Shown here one piece after another: positions 1-8,823 of a stretch of 64,000 bases of DNA. A program made the position numbers and the translations under genes. Under the pieces are notes generated by a model, which was given only the letters and a program-made list of their open reading frames with translations, did no database searches and had not been told where the DNA came from. The DNA comes from Phaeobacter inhibens DSM 16374 (GTDB taxonomy: Bacteria > Pseudomonadota > Alphaproteobacteria > Rhodobacterales > Rhodobacteraceae). Position 1 is the first letter of the stretch. Each line of letters begins with the position of its first letter. The stretch spans positions 248,001 to 312,000 of the forward strand of contig NZ_KI421498.1 of assembly GCF_000473105.1 (NCBI RefSeq), in the 5' to 3' direction.

Positions 1-620
1 GACAGGGTCGAGACAAACAGCACCATAAAGATGAACCGAAGTCCCATTTCGGCCACCAGTGGTGACAATGCATTGGGCAGGATCTCACGGAAGATGATCC
101 AGACGGTTTTCTCACCACGCAGACGGGCCGCCTCGACGTAGTCCATCACCTCAATATCGACCGCAACCGCACGGGCGAGACGATAGACACGCGTGGAGTC
201 CAGCAGCCCCATGACCACGATCAGCACTGGCACGGTGACTGGCATCACTGACAGCACCACAAGGGCAAAAATCAGCGTTGGGATCGACATCACCAGATCG
301 ACCAGCCGCGACATCACCTGATCCACCCAGCCGCCGGAGACGGCAGCAAAGAAACCCAGGATTGATCCCGTGGTAAAGGACAGAATGGTGGCCGCTGTCG
401 CGATGAAGATGGTCGTCCGCCCGCCGTAGATCATTCGGCTGAGAAGATCGCGACCGATGTTATCGGTGCCAAGAAGATGCTCGGCTGTACGTGGCTCCCA
501 GACGTCACCAACGATTTCGGCCATGCCGTAGGGGGCCAGCAGCGGGGCAAAGATCGCCATGAGAAAATAGAGGGCCGTGAACAACAGCCCAATCATTGCA
601 GAGATAGGGATATTCTTCAT
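1..620 (-). CDS. Peptide-type ABC transporter permease, DppC-like (3' end cut by window)
   Basis: Inner-membrane permease of a peptide/nickel/opine-type ABC importer, the second of two permeases. The visible 206 codons start MKNIPISAMIGLLF with a first membrane segment. They continue with the periplasmic motif HLLGTDNIGRDLLSRMIYGG, which is typical of DppC/OppC proteins, and then the permease-domain helices including the EAA-like stretch EAARLRGEKTVW. The start ATG overlaps the stop of the DppB-like gene by 4 bp (ATGA), so the two are translationally coupled. The C-terminus lies outside the window. The substrate cannot be read from the permease. Confidence 0.9.
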   Translation of the reverse strand, partial: MKNIPISAMIGLLFTALYFLMAIFAPLLAPYGMAEIVGDVWEPRTAEHLLGTDNIGRDLLSRMIYGGRTTIFIATAATILSFTTGSILGFFAAVSGGWVDQVMSRLVDLVMSIPTLIFALVVLSVMPVTVPVLIVVMGLLDSTRVYRLARAVAVDIEVMDYVEAARLRGEKTVWIIFREILPNALSPLVAEMGLRFIFMVLFVSTL

Positions 621-1573
621 TTCGGATGCCTCAGACGCGGGTTGGACAGGATGGCCACAATATCGGCGATCATGTTCAGAACGATATAGACCGCCGCAAA
701 AATCAGACCGCAGGCCTGCACCACCGGCACGTCACGCTTGGACACATGGTCGACCAGATACTGCCCCATACCGGGGTAGACAAAGACCACTTCGATCACC
801 ACGACGCCCACCACCAGATAGGCGAGGTTCAGCATCACCACGTTGACGATTGGTGCAATGGCGTTGGGGAACGCATGGCGGGCAATCACCTTAAATGTGC
901 TGAGGCCCTTCAGTTCAGCGGTCTCAATATAGGCCGATTGCATCACATTGAGGATCGCGGCCCGCGTCATGCGCATCATATGCGCCAGAACCACCAGCGT
1001 CAGCACGGCGACGGGCAGGGCGATTGCGTTGAGTTTTTCCAGCAAGCTCATGGAATCATTGATCATCGCAACGGAGCTGAACCAGCCCAGCTGTACAGCG
1101 ACGAAATAGATCAGAAGATAGCCGATCAGGAATTCCGGGATCGAGATCGAGGCCAGGGTCACGGCCGAGATCAGTTTGTCAGGCCAGCGGTCACGGTAAC
1201 GCACCGCCAGAAGGCCGAGAAAGATTGCCAGCGGAACCGAGATGACAGCAGCCCAGAACGCCAGGAACAGCGTATTGCCAAGGCGGCGACCGATGCTGGT
1301 TGCAATGTCCTGACCATTGGTCAGCGCGGTGCCCAAATCGCCCTGCAGGGCGCCGAACAGCCAGTCGAAATAGCGCAGTACGGCAGGTTCATTCAGGCCC
1401 AGCTCTTCGCGCAGATTGGCGAGCGCCTCAGGGGTGGCCGACTGGCCCAGAATGGACTGCGCCACATCGCCGGGCAGGATCAAGGTGCCCACAAAGATGA
1501 GCACGGATGCGGCAATCAAGAGAATTAATCCCAGCGCTAGGCGCTGGGACACAAGTTTTACGACGGGGTGCAT
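617..1573 (-). CDS. Peptide-type ABC transporter permease, DppB-like
   Basis: First permease of the peptide-type ABC importer, 318 residues. It has an N-terminal membrane segment (RLALGLILLIAASVLIF), the DppB-type segment LILPGDVAQSILG with the following ELGLNEP motif, and a five- to six-helix permease domain ending AILSNPRLRHP. I place the start at MHPVVK because AGAGGT lies about 8 bases upstream. A start 30 bases further up would overlap the binding-protein gene and lacks such a site. It sits between the binding-protein gene and the DppC-like gene on one strand, so the three form one operon. ATP-binding genes, if present, lie beyond the left edge. Confidence 0.92.
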   Translation of the reverse strand: MHPVVKLVSQRLALGLILLIAASVLIFVGTLILPGDVAQSILGQSATPEALANLREELGLNEPAVLRYFDWLFGALQGDLGTALTNGQDIATSIGRRLGNTLFLAFWAAVISVPLAIFLGLLAVRYRDRWPDKLISAVTLASISIPEFLIGYLLIYFVAVQLGWFSSVAMINDSMSLLEKLNAIALPVAVLTLVVLAHMMRMTRAAILNVMQSAYIETAELKGLSTFKVIARHAFPNAIAPIVNVVMLNLAYLVVGVVVIEVVFVYPGMGQYLVDHVSKRDVPVVQACGLIFAAVYIVLNMIADIVAILSNPRLRHPK

Positions 1574-1587
1574 GGCATAGACCTCTA

Positions 1588-3174
1588 TCAGGCCAACCAG
1601 CACTTATGCGACCATTTGCCGGCCATGGTGTCGCCGGTGGAATCCACCACCCAACCCTGGACCTTGCTGCTGGTCGCTTCGATGAAGTCGTTGAACATCG
1701 GGCAGATCAGACCACCCTCGTCCCGCACCATCATGCCCATCTGGCTATAGAGCGCCTTGCGCTTGGCTTCGTCCAGCTCGCCGCGGGCGGCAAACAACAG
1801 CTTGTCGAAGTCTTCGCGCTTGAAGCGGGTGTCGTTCCAGTCTGCGGTCGACAGATAAGCGGTCGAATACATTTGATCCTGCACAGGACGGCCACCCCAG
1901 TAGGAGGCGCAGAAGGGCTGTGCATTCCAGACTTCCGACCAGTAGCCATCACCGGGTTCACGCTTCAGCTCAAGCGGGATGCCGGCTGCGTTCGCGGACT
2001 GCTGGAACAGCTGTGCTGCGTCCAGAGCACCGGGGAAAGCAACATCCGACACCCGCAGAGTGATTGGGCTGCCGTCATGGCCGGATTTCTTGTAGTGCTC
2101 AGCCGCTTTGGCCGGATCGAAGGGGCGCTGCGGAATGCTGTCGTCAAACAGCGGGTAGGCTGCATTGACGGGCATGTCGTTGCCAACGGATCCGTAGCCG
2201 CGCAGCACTTTGTCGACCATTTCCTCGCGGTTGATGGCGTATTTCAGTGCCAGACGCAGTTCGTTGTTGTCGAACGGCGCGGTGTCGCAATGCATGATGA
2301 ACACATAGTGACCCGGACCTGCGGCATTACGCACGGTGAGGTTCGGCGCGCGGTCCAGCAGACCTGCGACCTTTGGCTCAACACGGTTGGCGATGTGGAC
2401 CTGACCAGACTGCAGCGCCGCCATACGGGCGGTTGCATCGTTGATCACAACGATCTCGACCTCATCAACGTGGCCGCGGGTGTCATCCCAGTAGTTGGGG
2501 TTTTTCTTCCACATGTGGCGTACGCCGGGTTCATCCGCCTCCAGCATATAAGCGCCGGAGCCGATGCCTGCCGCCGGATTGTCAAAGCCGCCATCAGGTT
2601 GGATCATCAGGTGATAATCGGCCATCAGATAGGGCAGGTCGGCGTTGGGTGTGGTCAGCTCGACGATGAAGTTGTCACCATCGGTCTTCATGCTCTCGAT
2701 ACCGCGCATGATGCCCAGAGCACCGGACTGGCTGTCATCGTTAGAGTGACGCTCCATCGTGCGCATCACATCTTCGGCGGTCACAGACTTGCCGTTGTGG
2801 AATTCTACACCCTTACGGATCTTGAAGGTCCATGTCTTGGCGTCTGCGCTGGCTTCAACGCTTTCGGCGACGCGGTTTTCAATGCCGCCCTTGGGCGTCA
2901 CATTCACCAGCGTTTCACCGAACTGATAGAGGTTGTGATAAGGCACTTGGCTGGCGGCCACAGCCGGATCCAGCGAGTCGGTGCTACCACCGCCGATGGA
3001 GCCCAGCTTCAGCGTGCCCCCTTTGACCGGGCCTGCGGCCTCAGCTGCACGGGCAAACATGCTGCCTGCAACAGCGGCGCTGATCCCCAGTGCAGCGGTT
3101 TTGCCCATGAACTCACGCCGGGTCATTTTACCGGAGGTGACGCTTTGCGTCATGAAATCAAGTTGGTCTTTCAT
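1588..3174 (-). CDS. Extracellular solute-binding protein, family 5 (peptide-type), Tat-exported
   Basis: Periplasmic substrate-binding protein of the ABC importer encoded next to it, 528 residues. The start MKDQLDFMTQSVTSG has an AGGGAG site 8 bases upstream. A twin-arginine signal follows (TRREFMGKTAALGISAAVAG, ending AEAAGPVKGG). The mature part matches family-5 binding proteins: LDPAVAASQVPYHNLYQFGETLV, the typical TFKIRKGVEFHNGKSVTAEDV signature and a C-terminal QMGMMVRDEGGLICPMF. Family members bind oligopeptides, nickel complexes, glutathione or opines. Nothing here decides which, although Tat export suggests a pre-folded protein. Gap to the permease gene: 14 bp. Confidence 0.93.
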   Translation of the reverse strand: MKDQLDFMTQSVTSGKMTRREFMGKTAALGISAAVAGSMFARAAEAAGPVKGGTLKLGSIGGGSTDSLDPAVAASQVPYHNLYQFGETLVNVTPKGGIENRVAESVEASADAKTWTFKIRKGVEFHNGKSVTAEDVMRTMERHSNDDSQSGALGIMRGIESMKTDGDNFIVELTTPNADLPYLMADYHLMIQPDGGFDNPAAGIGSGAYMLEADEPGVRHMWKKNPNYWDDTRGHVDEVEIVVINDATARMAALQSGQVHIANRVEPKVAGLLDRAPNLTVRNAAGPGHYVFIMHCDTAPFDNNELRLALKYAINREEMVDKVLRGYGSVGNDMPVNAAYPLFDDSIPQRPFDPAKAAEHYKKSGHDGSPITLRVSDVAFPGALDAAQLFQQSANAAGIPLELKREPGDGYWSEVWNAQPFCASYWGGRPVQDQMYSTAYLSTADWNDTRFKREDFDKLLFAARGELDEAKRKALYSQMGMMVRDEGGLICPMFNDFIEATSSKVQGWVVDSTGDTMAGKWSHKCWLA

Positions 3175-3215
3175 TGCGGACTCCCTGTCGTATTTAGACG
3201 CTGAACACGTCATTT

Positions 3216-3233
3216 CTTGAATTGTCATTCAAG
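3216..3233. promoter_or_regulatory. Inverted repeat upstream of the peptide-transporter operon
   Basis: Seven-base arms CTTGAAT and ATTCAAG separated by TGTC lie about 42 bases upstream of the binding-protein start codon. The position suits an operator or leader hairpin. No regulator gene is adjacent, so the factor is unknown. Confidence 0.3.
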
Positions 3234-3234
3234 G

Positions 3235-3628
3235 TTTGCGCATTTGATGCGACCTCGCAACCCTTATTAGCGTCCTTTTTGGCACCAGCGGGGGCGGCAA
3301 AGTCATCAAGAGACGGCGATCCCGTCGTCTTTTGCGACTGCTATGTCGTATTTGGTAGGAAGTGAATGCTTGGCGGGACAATATGTGGAAAAAGCCTCCC
3401 GGATCAGAGACCAAATATTATCCCGCTCACAGCGAAGTATTCGCCAATGGCTGGCAGAAATCAGCATATTTTCGGCCAAAACGTGTGTGTGGATCGGGTT
3501 TCTCGGCCGGGACGGGCAGATGACACAATGTCGACTTTTCAGACCTTCGCCGCGATTTGGGAGGCGGAGATCGGGCCGAATGTACTGTTTAGGACCTGAC
3601 GAAACGCGACATTAACAGCCTGCGCAGA
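3235..3628. other. Intergenic stretch upstream of the peptide transporter operon, no gene seen
   Basis: About 395 bases between the dtd stop and the transporter leader. Short open frames of 60-90 codons are present on both strands but lack a ribosome-binding site and look like chance (Arg-rich, no domain). It must hold the transporter promoter on the minus strand. I could not assign convincing -35/-10 boxes. Confidence 0.5.
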
Positions 3629-4075
3629 TCACCAGTCGGCGCTGTCCATCCAGATGGTCACCGGGCCGGAATTGACCAGGGCAACCTGCATATCCGCACC
3701 AAACGATCCGCGCGCCACCGGTACGTCCAGCGCGGCAAGCTGATCGGCAAACCGGGTATAAAGTGCACGGCCCAGTTCAGGGGCGGCGGCATTGGAAAAT
3801 CCGGGGCGGTTGCCCCGGCGGGTGTCGGCAGCAAGGGTGAACTGGCTGACCACCAGCGCGCTGCCGCCAATATCCTTGACCGAGCGGTTCATCTTGCCCG
3901 TGTCATCACGAAAAATCCGCAGTTTGCTGATTTTGGCCGCCATCTGATCGGCTTGCGCTGCACTGTCACCTTCCATGGCGCAGATCAGGATCAATAGGCC
4001 GGGGCCGATATCGCCGATGACATCACCGTCGACACTGACAGAGGCTTCAGAAACGCGTTGGATCAGAGCACGCAT
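3629..4075 (-). CDS. dtd: D-aminoacyl-tRNA deacylase
   Basis: Cytoplasmic enzyme that hydrolyses D-amino acids (and glycine mischarged on tRNA-Ala) from tRNA, protecting translation quality. The 148 residues match the family's normal length. Family marks are the N-terminal [17 protein letters not shown], the catalytic [20 protein letters not shown] segment (residues about 79-98) and the C-terminal [11 protein letters not shown], a variant of the N-x-GPVT signature. It follows the nitroreductase gene by 28 bp on the same strand and is the last gene of the long minus-strand run. Confidence 0.95.
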   Translation of the reverse strand: MRALIQRVSEASVSVDGDVIGDIGPGLLILICAMEGDSAAQADQMAAKISKLRIFRDDTGKMNRSVKDIGGSALVVSQFTLAADTRRGNRPGFSNAAAPELGRALYTRFADQLAALDVPVARGSFGADMQVALVNSGPVTIWMDSADW

Positions 4076-4103
4076 AGTCTCTCCTATTCACTGGTCGGAG
4101 GCG

Positions 4104-4775
4104 TCAGTCGCGCCAGCTGGTAAAATCGCTCAATTCGGCGCGTTCGGTTCGGAATTGATTGGCAGGATGGTCCGGATCACCGTAGCCGAAGGACAGCGCA
4201 CAAAGGATATTGCGATCCTCAGGTATGTCGCAGAACTGATGTAGCATCGGGGCGTATGTGGCGACCGCAGCCTGCGCAATGGTCGCCACACCTGCGGCTG
4301 TCGCAGCAAGCATGAAACCGGTGACAAAGCCTCCGCAATCCAGCGCGCCATAGGGACCTAGCCCCTTCGGGCTGGTCAGAATGGCGCAATGGGGTGCGTC
4401 AAACAGGGTGAAATTGCGCATCATCTGTTGGTGAGATGCGGCGCGATCGCCGCGTTCGACACCCACCGCCTCATATAAGGCCCAGCCGCAGGCCTGACGG
4501 CGTGTCTTGTACTCGCCGCTGTAGCGTTCCGGAAACGGCAGATCCGGCGCAACGGGATCTTTCATGACCGCCTCCATCAACGCGGATCGCAGCGCGTTGG
4601 TGGCCGCACCGCTGAACAGGGTTACCTGCCAGGGCTGGGCATTGCACCAGGACGGGACCTTCTGCGCGCATCGCAAAATATCCTCGATCACCGCGCGGGG
4701 CACCGGCTCGGGACGAAAGGCACGACAGCTGTGGCGCTGACTGAACAGGGCATCAAGCGCGGGCAGAGTGGTCAT
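4104..4775 (-). CDS. Nitroreductase family protein
   Basis: Probable FMN-dependent NAD(P)H oxidoreductase of the nitroreductase fold, 223 residues, cytoplasmic. It shows the N-terminal RHSCRAFRPEPVP (the R-R/S-x-R-x-F signature that contacts FMN phosphate), CAQKVPSWCNAQPWQVTLF for the flavin/dimer region, and the C-terminal LSFGYGDPDHPANQFRTER. The start MTTLPALD is chosen because AAGGA lies about 9 bases upstream. A longer frame would run into the upstream gene. Such enzymes reduce nitroaromatics, quinones or enones, and the physiological substrate is not evident. It lies between the zinc-ribbon gene and dtd. Confidence 0.9.
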   Translation of the reverse strand: MTTLPALDALFSQRHSCRAFRPEPVPRAVIEDILRCAQKVPSWCNAQPWQVTLFSGAATNALRSALMEAVMKDPVAPDLPFPERYSGEYKTRRQACGWALYEAVGVERGDRAASHQQMMRNFTLFDAPHCAILTSPKGLGPYGALDCGGFVTGFMLAATAAGVATIAQAAVATYAPMLHQFCDIPEDRNILCALSFGYGDPDHPANQFRTERAELSDFTSWRD

Positions 4776-4830
4776 GGCGGATCCTTGATTTCTGACATCA
4801 GTAAGTGGACATGAGGGCGAGCCTTGGCTG

Positions 4831-5982
4831 TCAACGCGATCCGAAATACGCCACAGCGCCGCCAAGGATCAGTGCCAGGATAACGGCCGATGCAATCTTC
4901 CACGCGGAGTAAGGGCGTTCCCCCTGTACACGGCCCGATTGCCCGTTGACCACAAACCGGTAGGTTTTGCCACGGTACTTGTACGCGGCGAGCCAGACCG
5001 GCAGCAGCACATGTTTGAATGTGATATCGGAGAAATTGCTGTCGATATGTTCAATGCGCTGTCGATCCCCACCGATGTCAAAACGCACGTCACGTTCAAT
5101 CACCCGGCGCATCCGCGCGTTTGCTTCGCTGTAACCGTCGGCCAGCTCCACTGCATAGGCCTCGGCCCGGAACCCGGCCAGATACTGCGGCTGATAAGGT
5201 TCCAGCGCGGACAGATCCCAGGGTTCCAACGCGTCGGTGTTCTTTTTCGGCAGGCTTTTGGAGGCCAGCACCAGCACATCATCGAAAAACCGCTGGACCC
5301 GACCCGTGACTGGCCGCCAACGCACCTTGGGCACTTGGCGGGATTGGCGCTTGCCATCGACCATGACGGTTTCGGTGACATAATAGACCGTGCCGCGCTG
5401 GCCGCGATATTGCGACCGGGTTTCGGCGTCAAAGGTCCAATAGGGGACATAGATCCCGTCCATACGCCGCCCCTTGCGGGCGTATTGTTGCAGGCCGTTT
5501 GGGGCGAACCACAGCTGACCCAGCCAGTCTGACATGGCCTTATGGGCGCTGCGCTCATCAAAGGCGAAGGGCAACACACCCTTTGGCTTGATGTGACGGT
5601 GGGTGCCGGTATCGGTCACCATAGGCGTGGCGCAGAAAGGACATTCGCCCGCATGGTCCTTTGGGTCCAGCTCCACCTGGGCCGCGCAATTGGGGCAGCG
5701 CAGGACGCGGGTTTCTTCCATGTCGGCCTCTGCCAGACCGGACGACAGGGCGGTCTCGAAATCCAGTTCGCGCAGGCTGCCACCGCGCCAAGGACCGGAA
5801 CGTATGGTTTCCTGATGGCCGCAATGATCGCAGGTCAGCGTGCCGTTCTGCGGGTCATAACGATAGTCTGCGCCGCATTGTTCGCAAGGGAACCGGTGTT
5901 CTGCCGACTGAGCGTGGGCGCCGGAGGACGCAGGGGGCACGGCAGTGAGCGGGCCGGGTGGCGGCGGTGGGGGTTGGGTCAC
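4831..5982 (-). CDS. Double zinc-ribbon membrane-anchored protein (often mis-named primosomal/helicase-like)
   Basis: A 383-residue protein of unknown function. After a proline-rich N-terminus there is a TFIIB-like zinc ribbon with C33, C36, C51 and C54, and a second ribbon with C96, C99, C114 and C117. A Trp/Tyr/Arg-rich beta domain follows (PYWTFDAETRSQYRGQRG, then VLLPVWLAAYKYRGKTYRFV). A single C-terminal membrane helix (about 363-380) precedes the end GSR. The arrangement suggests a cytosolic or membrane-surface assembly factor anchored by its tail. Related zinc-ribbon proteins sit beside SPFH proteins in other bacteria (for example ydjG/ydjI next to pspA in Bacillus subtilis, from memory), and here too an SPFH gene lies two genes upstream. 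It has a 9 bp gap to the cytochrome gene. Confidence 0.85.
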   Translation of the reverse strand: MTQPPPPPPGPLTAVPPASSGAHAQSAEHRFPCEQCGADYRYDPQNGTLTCDHCGHQETIRSGPWRGGSLRELDFETALSSGLAEADMEETRVLRCPNCAAQVELDPKDHAGECPFCATPMVTDTGTHRHIKPKGVLPFAFDERSAHKAMSDWLGQLWFAPNGLQQYARKGRRMDGIYVPYWTFDAETRSQYRGQRGTVYYVTETVMVDGKRQSRQVPKVRWRPVTGRVQRFFDDVLVLASKSLPKKNTDALEPWDLSALEPYQPQYLAGFRAEAYAVELADGYSEANARMRRVIERDVRFDIGGDRQRIEHIDSNFSDITFKHVLLPVWLAAYKYRGKTYRFVVNGQSGRVQGERPYSAWKIASAVILALILGGAVAYFGSR

Positions 5983-5991
5983 GGGGGAGCC

Positions 5992-6519
5992 TCAGAGATA
6001 CTTGTGTAGCAGTTTCGGCACCATGATGCGCCGGGCGTTGTCCTTCAACAGGAAATGACGCCAAAGATGAAAGACCCCGTGCAGCACAATGACGATGAGC
6101 AGCGCATCAAAGGCGATTTCATGCAGGTCTTCAGCCAGTTCATGCAGGTTGCGGCTGCCCGCCGCAGGGTTGATCGGCACAACCCCAAAAGCACGGATCG
6201 CAAAGGGCGCCAGCATCCCGGCCAGCGCGCCGGTTGCAACCATAATCGGCAGGCCGATTTGCAGAACACGATGGTTCAGCCCATGGAACCGCTTGGCCCA
6301 GCCGGGCAGTTTGGGACCGGCGCGCGCGGCTAACCCATTGCGCAGATAGATTGTGGTCCAGATCAGCACGACCAGCGCTAGGATCAACCCAACCCCGGCA
6401 TAGGTGGCCAACGCCAGCCCAGGGGCTGCGCTGTTTTCCTCCGGCTCCACCAGGTAGAAGTAGACGATAAGAGCGAGGCTCAGCCAGCGGAGCCATTTGA
6501 GCGCACTGCGTCGGATCAT
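5992..6519 (-). CDS. Cytochrome b561-like integral membrane protein
   Basis: A 175-residue protein with four predicted membrane segments (starting near residues 10, 32, 91 and 138). It resembles the b561/Ni-hydrogenase cytochrome b fold. Histidines in or near the helices, in HGLNHRVLQIGLPIMVATG, NLHELAEDLHEIAFDALL and HGVFHLWRHF, would supply two b-haem ligands pairing across helices 2 and 4. Such proteins pass electrons from quinol to a periplasmic partner or to superoxide. The gene is embedded in the SPFH/zinc-ribbon/TelA run and ends 9 bp before the zinc-ribbon gene, so a shared membrane role is plausible but inferred. Confidence 0.82.
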   Translation of the reverse strand: MIRRSALKWLRWLSLALIVYFYLVEPEENSAAPGLALATYAGVGLILALVVLIWTTIYLRNGLAARAGPKLPGWAKRFHGLNHRVLQIGLPIMVATGALAGMLAPFAIRAFGVVPINPAAGSRNLHELAEDLHEIAFDALLIVIVLHGVFHLWRHFLLKDNARRIMVPKLLHKYL

Positions 6520-6605
6520 GACTGCTTAATCCTTCGTGGCAAGGAGGCTGCGTCGGTCGTGAGAAAGGGCGCCGATGATCACAGCGCCCTTGGGTCGGTT
6601 TCATG

Positions 6606-7793
6606 TCAACCCGCAGGAGGGGGCGGAGGCGGTGGTGGGGGCATGATGGTAAAGAGCTGCGCCAGTTCCAGCACATCGCCAGCTGTCTTCCAGCCGTCCT
6701 GACCCGGGGTCCAAACCAGGCTGTCCCGGCGCAACCCGCCCTCCTGCGCCATCCGACCAAGGCGTGCTTTGGAGAAGGGGCCGGTGGTCTGTCCATTCTC
6801 GGCGATGTGCCAGACGTGTTCCACCGGCGGCGGCGGCGGGGCCACCGGGGCGGTCATCGGTGCGGTTTGCGGGGCAGCGGGTGCGGGGCGTGCGCCCCAA
6901 GGACCGGCGGGCTGACCCGCTGCCTGACCGGCGGCACCCGGTTGCGCCATCTGCGCCATCTGTTGGGCCATCGCCATGCCCATTCCCATGCCCATACCAG
7001 CCCCCATGCCGCTGTTGGGCGTCTGGGCTGCGGCGGTCATCGCCTCGGCGGCAGAGAACTGCGTGTAGCGGCCAAGATCACCGACGATCCCCATCTGGGT
7101 GCGCTTGTCCAGCGCCTGTTCGACCGCGGCGGGCAGCGAGATGTTCTCGATATAAAGCTCCGGGATCGCGATGCCGTAGTCTGCAACCGTTGCGGAAATC
7201 TCTGCTGCGACCAGCTTGCCCAGATCCGCAGTATTCGCCGCCATGTCCAGCACCGGGATGCCGGACCCTGCCAGCACCCGGCTCGCCTGTTGAACGATAA
7301 TGTTGCGGATCTGGAAGGAGATTTCATCCATGGTGAATTCACCATCGGTGCCGACGATCTCGGTCAGGAACCGGGCCGGGTCCACCACCCGGATGCTATA
7401 GGTGCCAAAGGCACGCAAGCGAACGGGACCGAACTCCGGGTCCCGCGCCATGATGGGGTTCTTGGTACCCCACTTCAGATCGTTGAACCGGGTGGTGTCG
7501 ACGAAATAGATCTCGGACTTGAACGGCGACTGAAACCCGTGGTCCCAATGCTGCAGCGTCGTCATGACTGGCATGTTGTTGGTCTCTAGCATGTAGAGTC
7601 CGGGGGTAAAGACATCCGCCAGCTGGCCTTCATGGACAAAGACAGCAGCCTGACCTTCGCGGACCGTCAGCTTGGCGCCGTATTTGATCGCATGGCCTTC
7701 ACGCTCAAATCGCCAGACCAGCGTGTCATTGGTGTCGTCGGTCCAGTGGATGACGTCTATGAACTCTCCCTTGAGAAAGTCGAAAATACCCAT
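6606..7793 (-). CDS. SPFH-domain protein with C-terminal GYF_2 domain
   Basis: 395 residues. Residues about 1-240 form an SPFH (band-7/stomatin-like) domain of the YdjI type: MGIFDFLKGEFIDVIHW, LTVREGQAAVFVHEG, GPVRLRAFGTYSIRVVDP and YGIAIPELYIENISLP. It lacks an N-terminal membrane helix, so it would bind membrane peripherally. A linker rich in Gly-Met, Gln, Ala and Pro follows (about 250-325), then a GYF_2/DUF4339 domain (about 327-380, GPFSKARLGRMAQEGGLRRD, WTPGQDGWK) and a polyproline end. GYF-type domains bind proline-rich ligands; its own tail and the polyproline N-terminus of the zinc-ribbon neighbour are candidate partners. The start was chosen because AAGG lies 9 bases upstream. A methionine 9 bases earlier would touch that site. 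Confidence 0.9.
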   Translation of the reverse strand: MGIFDFLKGEFIDVIHWTDDTNDTLVWRFEREGHAIKYGAKLTVREGQAAVFVHEGQLADVFTPGLYMLETNNMPVMTTLQHWDHGFQSPFKSEIYFVDTTRFNDLKWGTKNPIMARDPEFGPVRLRAFGTYSIRVVDPARFLTEIVGTDGEFTMDEISFQIRNIIVQQASRVLAGSGIPVLDMAANTADLGKLVAAEISATVADYGIAIPELYIENISLPAAVEQALDKRTQMGIVGDLGRYTQFSAAEAMTAAAQTPNSGMGAGMGMGMGMAMAQQMAQMAQPGAAGQAAGQPAGPWGARPAPAAPQTAPMTAPVAPPPPPVEHVWHIAENGQTTGPFSKARLGRMAQEGGLRRDSLVWTPGQDGWKTAGDVLELAQLFTIMPPPPPPPPPAG

Positions 7794-7848
7794 TGTCTTC
7801 ATCCTTGTTCGGCGATGCCAGAGCATCGGGTCGGCAAATGCGGGGCCG

Positions 7849-8823
7849 CTACTGCGGCTCCCCCATGATATCATAGGCGATTGTTTGCACGATCGGGCGG
7901 GCCTCCTCGGCGGACATGCCGGGGCGCAGGCGTGGATCATACAGGATCTGCAGAAGCTTCTCGTCCTGGCTGGTGAGCAGCGCAAATTCATCGTCATCGT
8001 TGAAGATTGAGGGACGCGCGTGCGGGCTGTCGTTGCGCAGGCCAAGGCCTTGAGCGATTTCCTCGTGGATACAGCTGCGCCGTGCCAGATCCGGATGCTC
8101 TGCGCGAATGAGCGCCACTCCGCGCATATAAGACGAGGGATCCGCCTGCAGACCTCCGGCGCGCACCAGACAATAATAGCTTTGCGGCGGATTGGAGAAG
8201 ACCTGAAGATCGGCGTCGCTGATCGACGGCAGGATTTCCCGCACCCGTCCGGCCACATAGGCACTGTCATCTGCGCCAGCGAAGATCACGTTGAAATTGG
8301 CCCGTGCGCGGCTGGTTGTCATACTGATCGGATGACCGGTGATCCGGGCCAGACGGGCGGCATATGCCTCCAACGTTGAGCGGTCTTTCTGCTGCTGTTC
8401 GGCGCTGACCGAGGGGCCGAAGTCGGCCCTCAGGCGCACCGGCCCGTCCCACCGCCCCAGCGCGCCGGAGGTGCGCAGATTGCCGCTCCCGTATTCATCG
8501 TAGAAGGCGATCTGCTCAAAGTTCCTGCGCAGATCGTCAGCGTCATAGGGCGTCTCCGGCCCGCCACCATCTGTCCGCAATAGCCCACGGGTGAGCAGAT
8601 CCTGCTGCAGGGCACCATAGTAGCGAGCCAGGCGCTGGCTCTCGACGGAGGGCGGTTTGGGCTGCGGGGCCAGGTTGGCAGGGCGCGTTGGCGGCACCAG
8701 CGAGGTGCGCTGAGCCAGGGGATCGCAGCCCATCAGGAGCGCAGTCCCGGTCAGCGCGCCGACAAGCACCGGCACCATTCGTCGCTTTCGGGCGCGCTGC
8801 CATATGCGGTGGGTCTTGCTCAT
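7849..8823 (-). CDS. DUF2927 lipoprotein with zincin-like motif
   Basis: 324 residues. An Arg-rich N-terminus is followed by a hydrophobic stretch ending in a lipobox (LTGTALLMGC, Cys at about 33), so the protein is probably lipidated and exported. The body matches DUF2927. It contains CIHEEIAQGLGLRND near residue 257, which resembles the HExxH-like helix of secreted zincin peptidases but with Gln in place of the second His, so activity is uncertain. Its start overlaps the TelA stop by 4 bp (ATGA), which is direct evidence of operon coupling with telA. It lies upstream of the SPFH gene. Confidence 0.85.
   Translation of the reverse strand: MSKTHRIWQRARKRRMVPVLVGALTGTALLMGCDPLAQRTSLVPPTRPANLAPQPKPPSVESQRLARYYGALQQDLLTRGLLRTDGGGPETPYDADDLRRNFEQIAFYDEYGSGNLRTSGALGRWDGPVRLRADFGPSVSAEQQQKDRSTLEAYAARLARITGHPISMTTSRARANFNVIFAGADDSAYVAGRVREILPSISDADLQVFSNPPQSYYCLVRAGGLQADPSSYMRGVALIRAEHPDLARRSCIHEEIAQGLGLRNDSPHARPSIFNDDDEFALLTSQDEKLLQILYDPRLRPGMSAEEARPIVQTIAYDIMGEPQ

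Noticed and set aside
626-1528. 300-codon plus-strand frame rich in His and Gln
   Set aside because: Exactly antisense to the DppB-like permease gene; composition is that of a reverse-strand shadow.
3312-3330. GACGG/CCGTC hairpin followed by CGTCTTTT, terminator-like on the plus strand
   Set aside because: No plus-strand gene precedes it and the stem is only five bases.
3343-3615. 90-codon open frame upstream of the peptide transporter
   Set aside because: No ribosome site, Arg/Ser-rich translation without any domain, overlapping other chance frames in a leader region.
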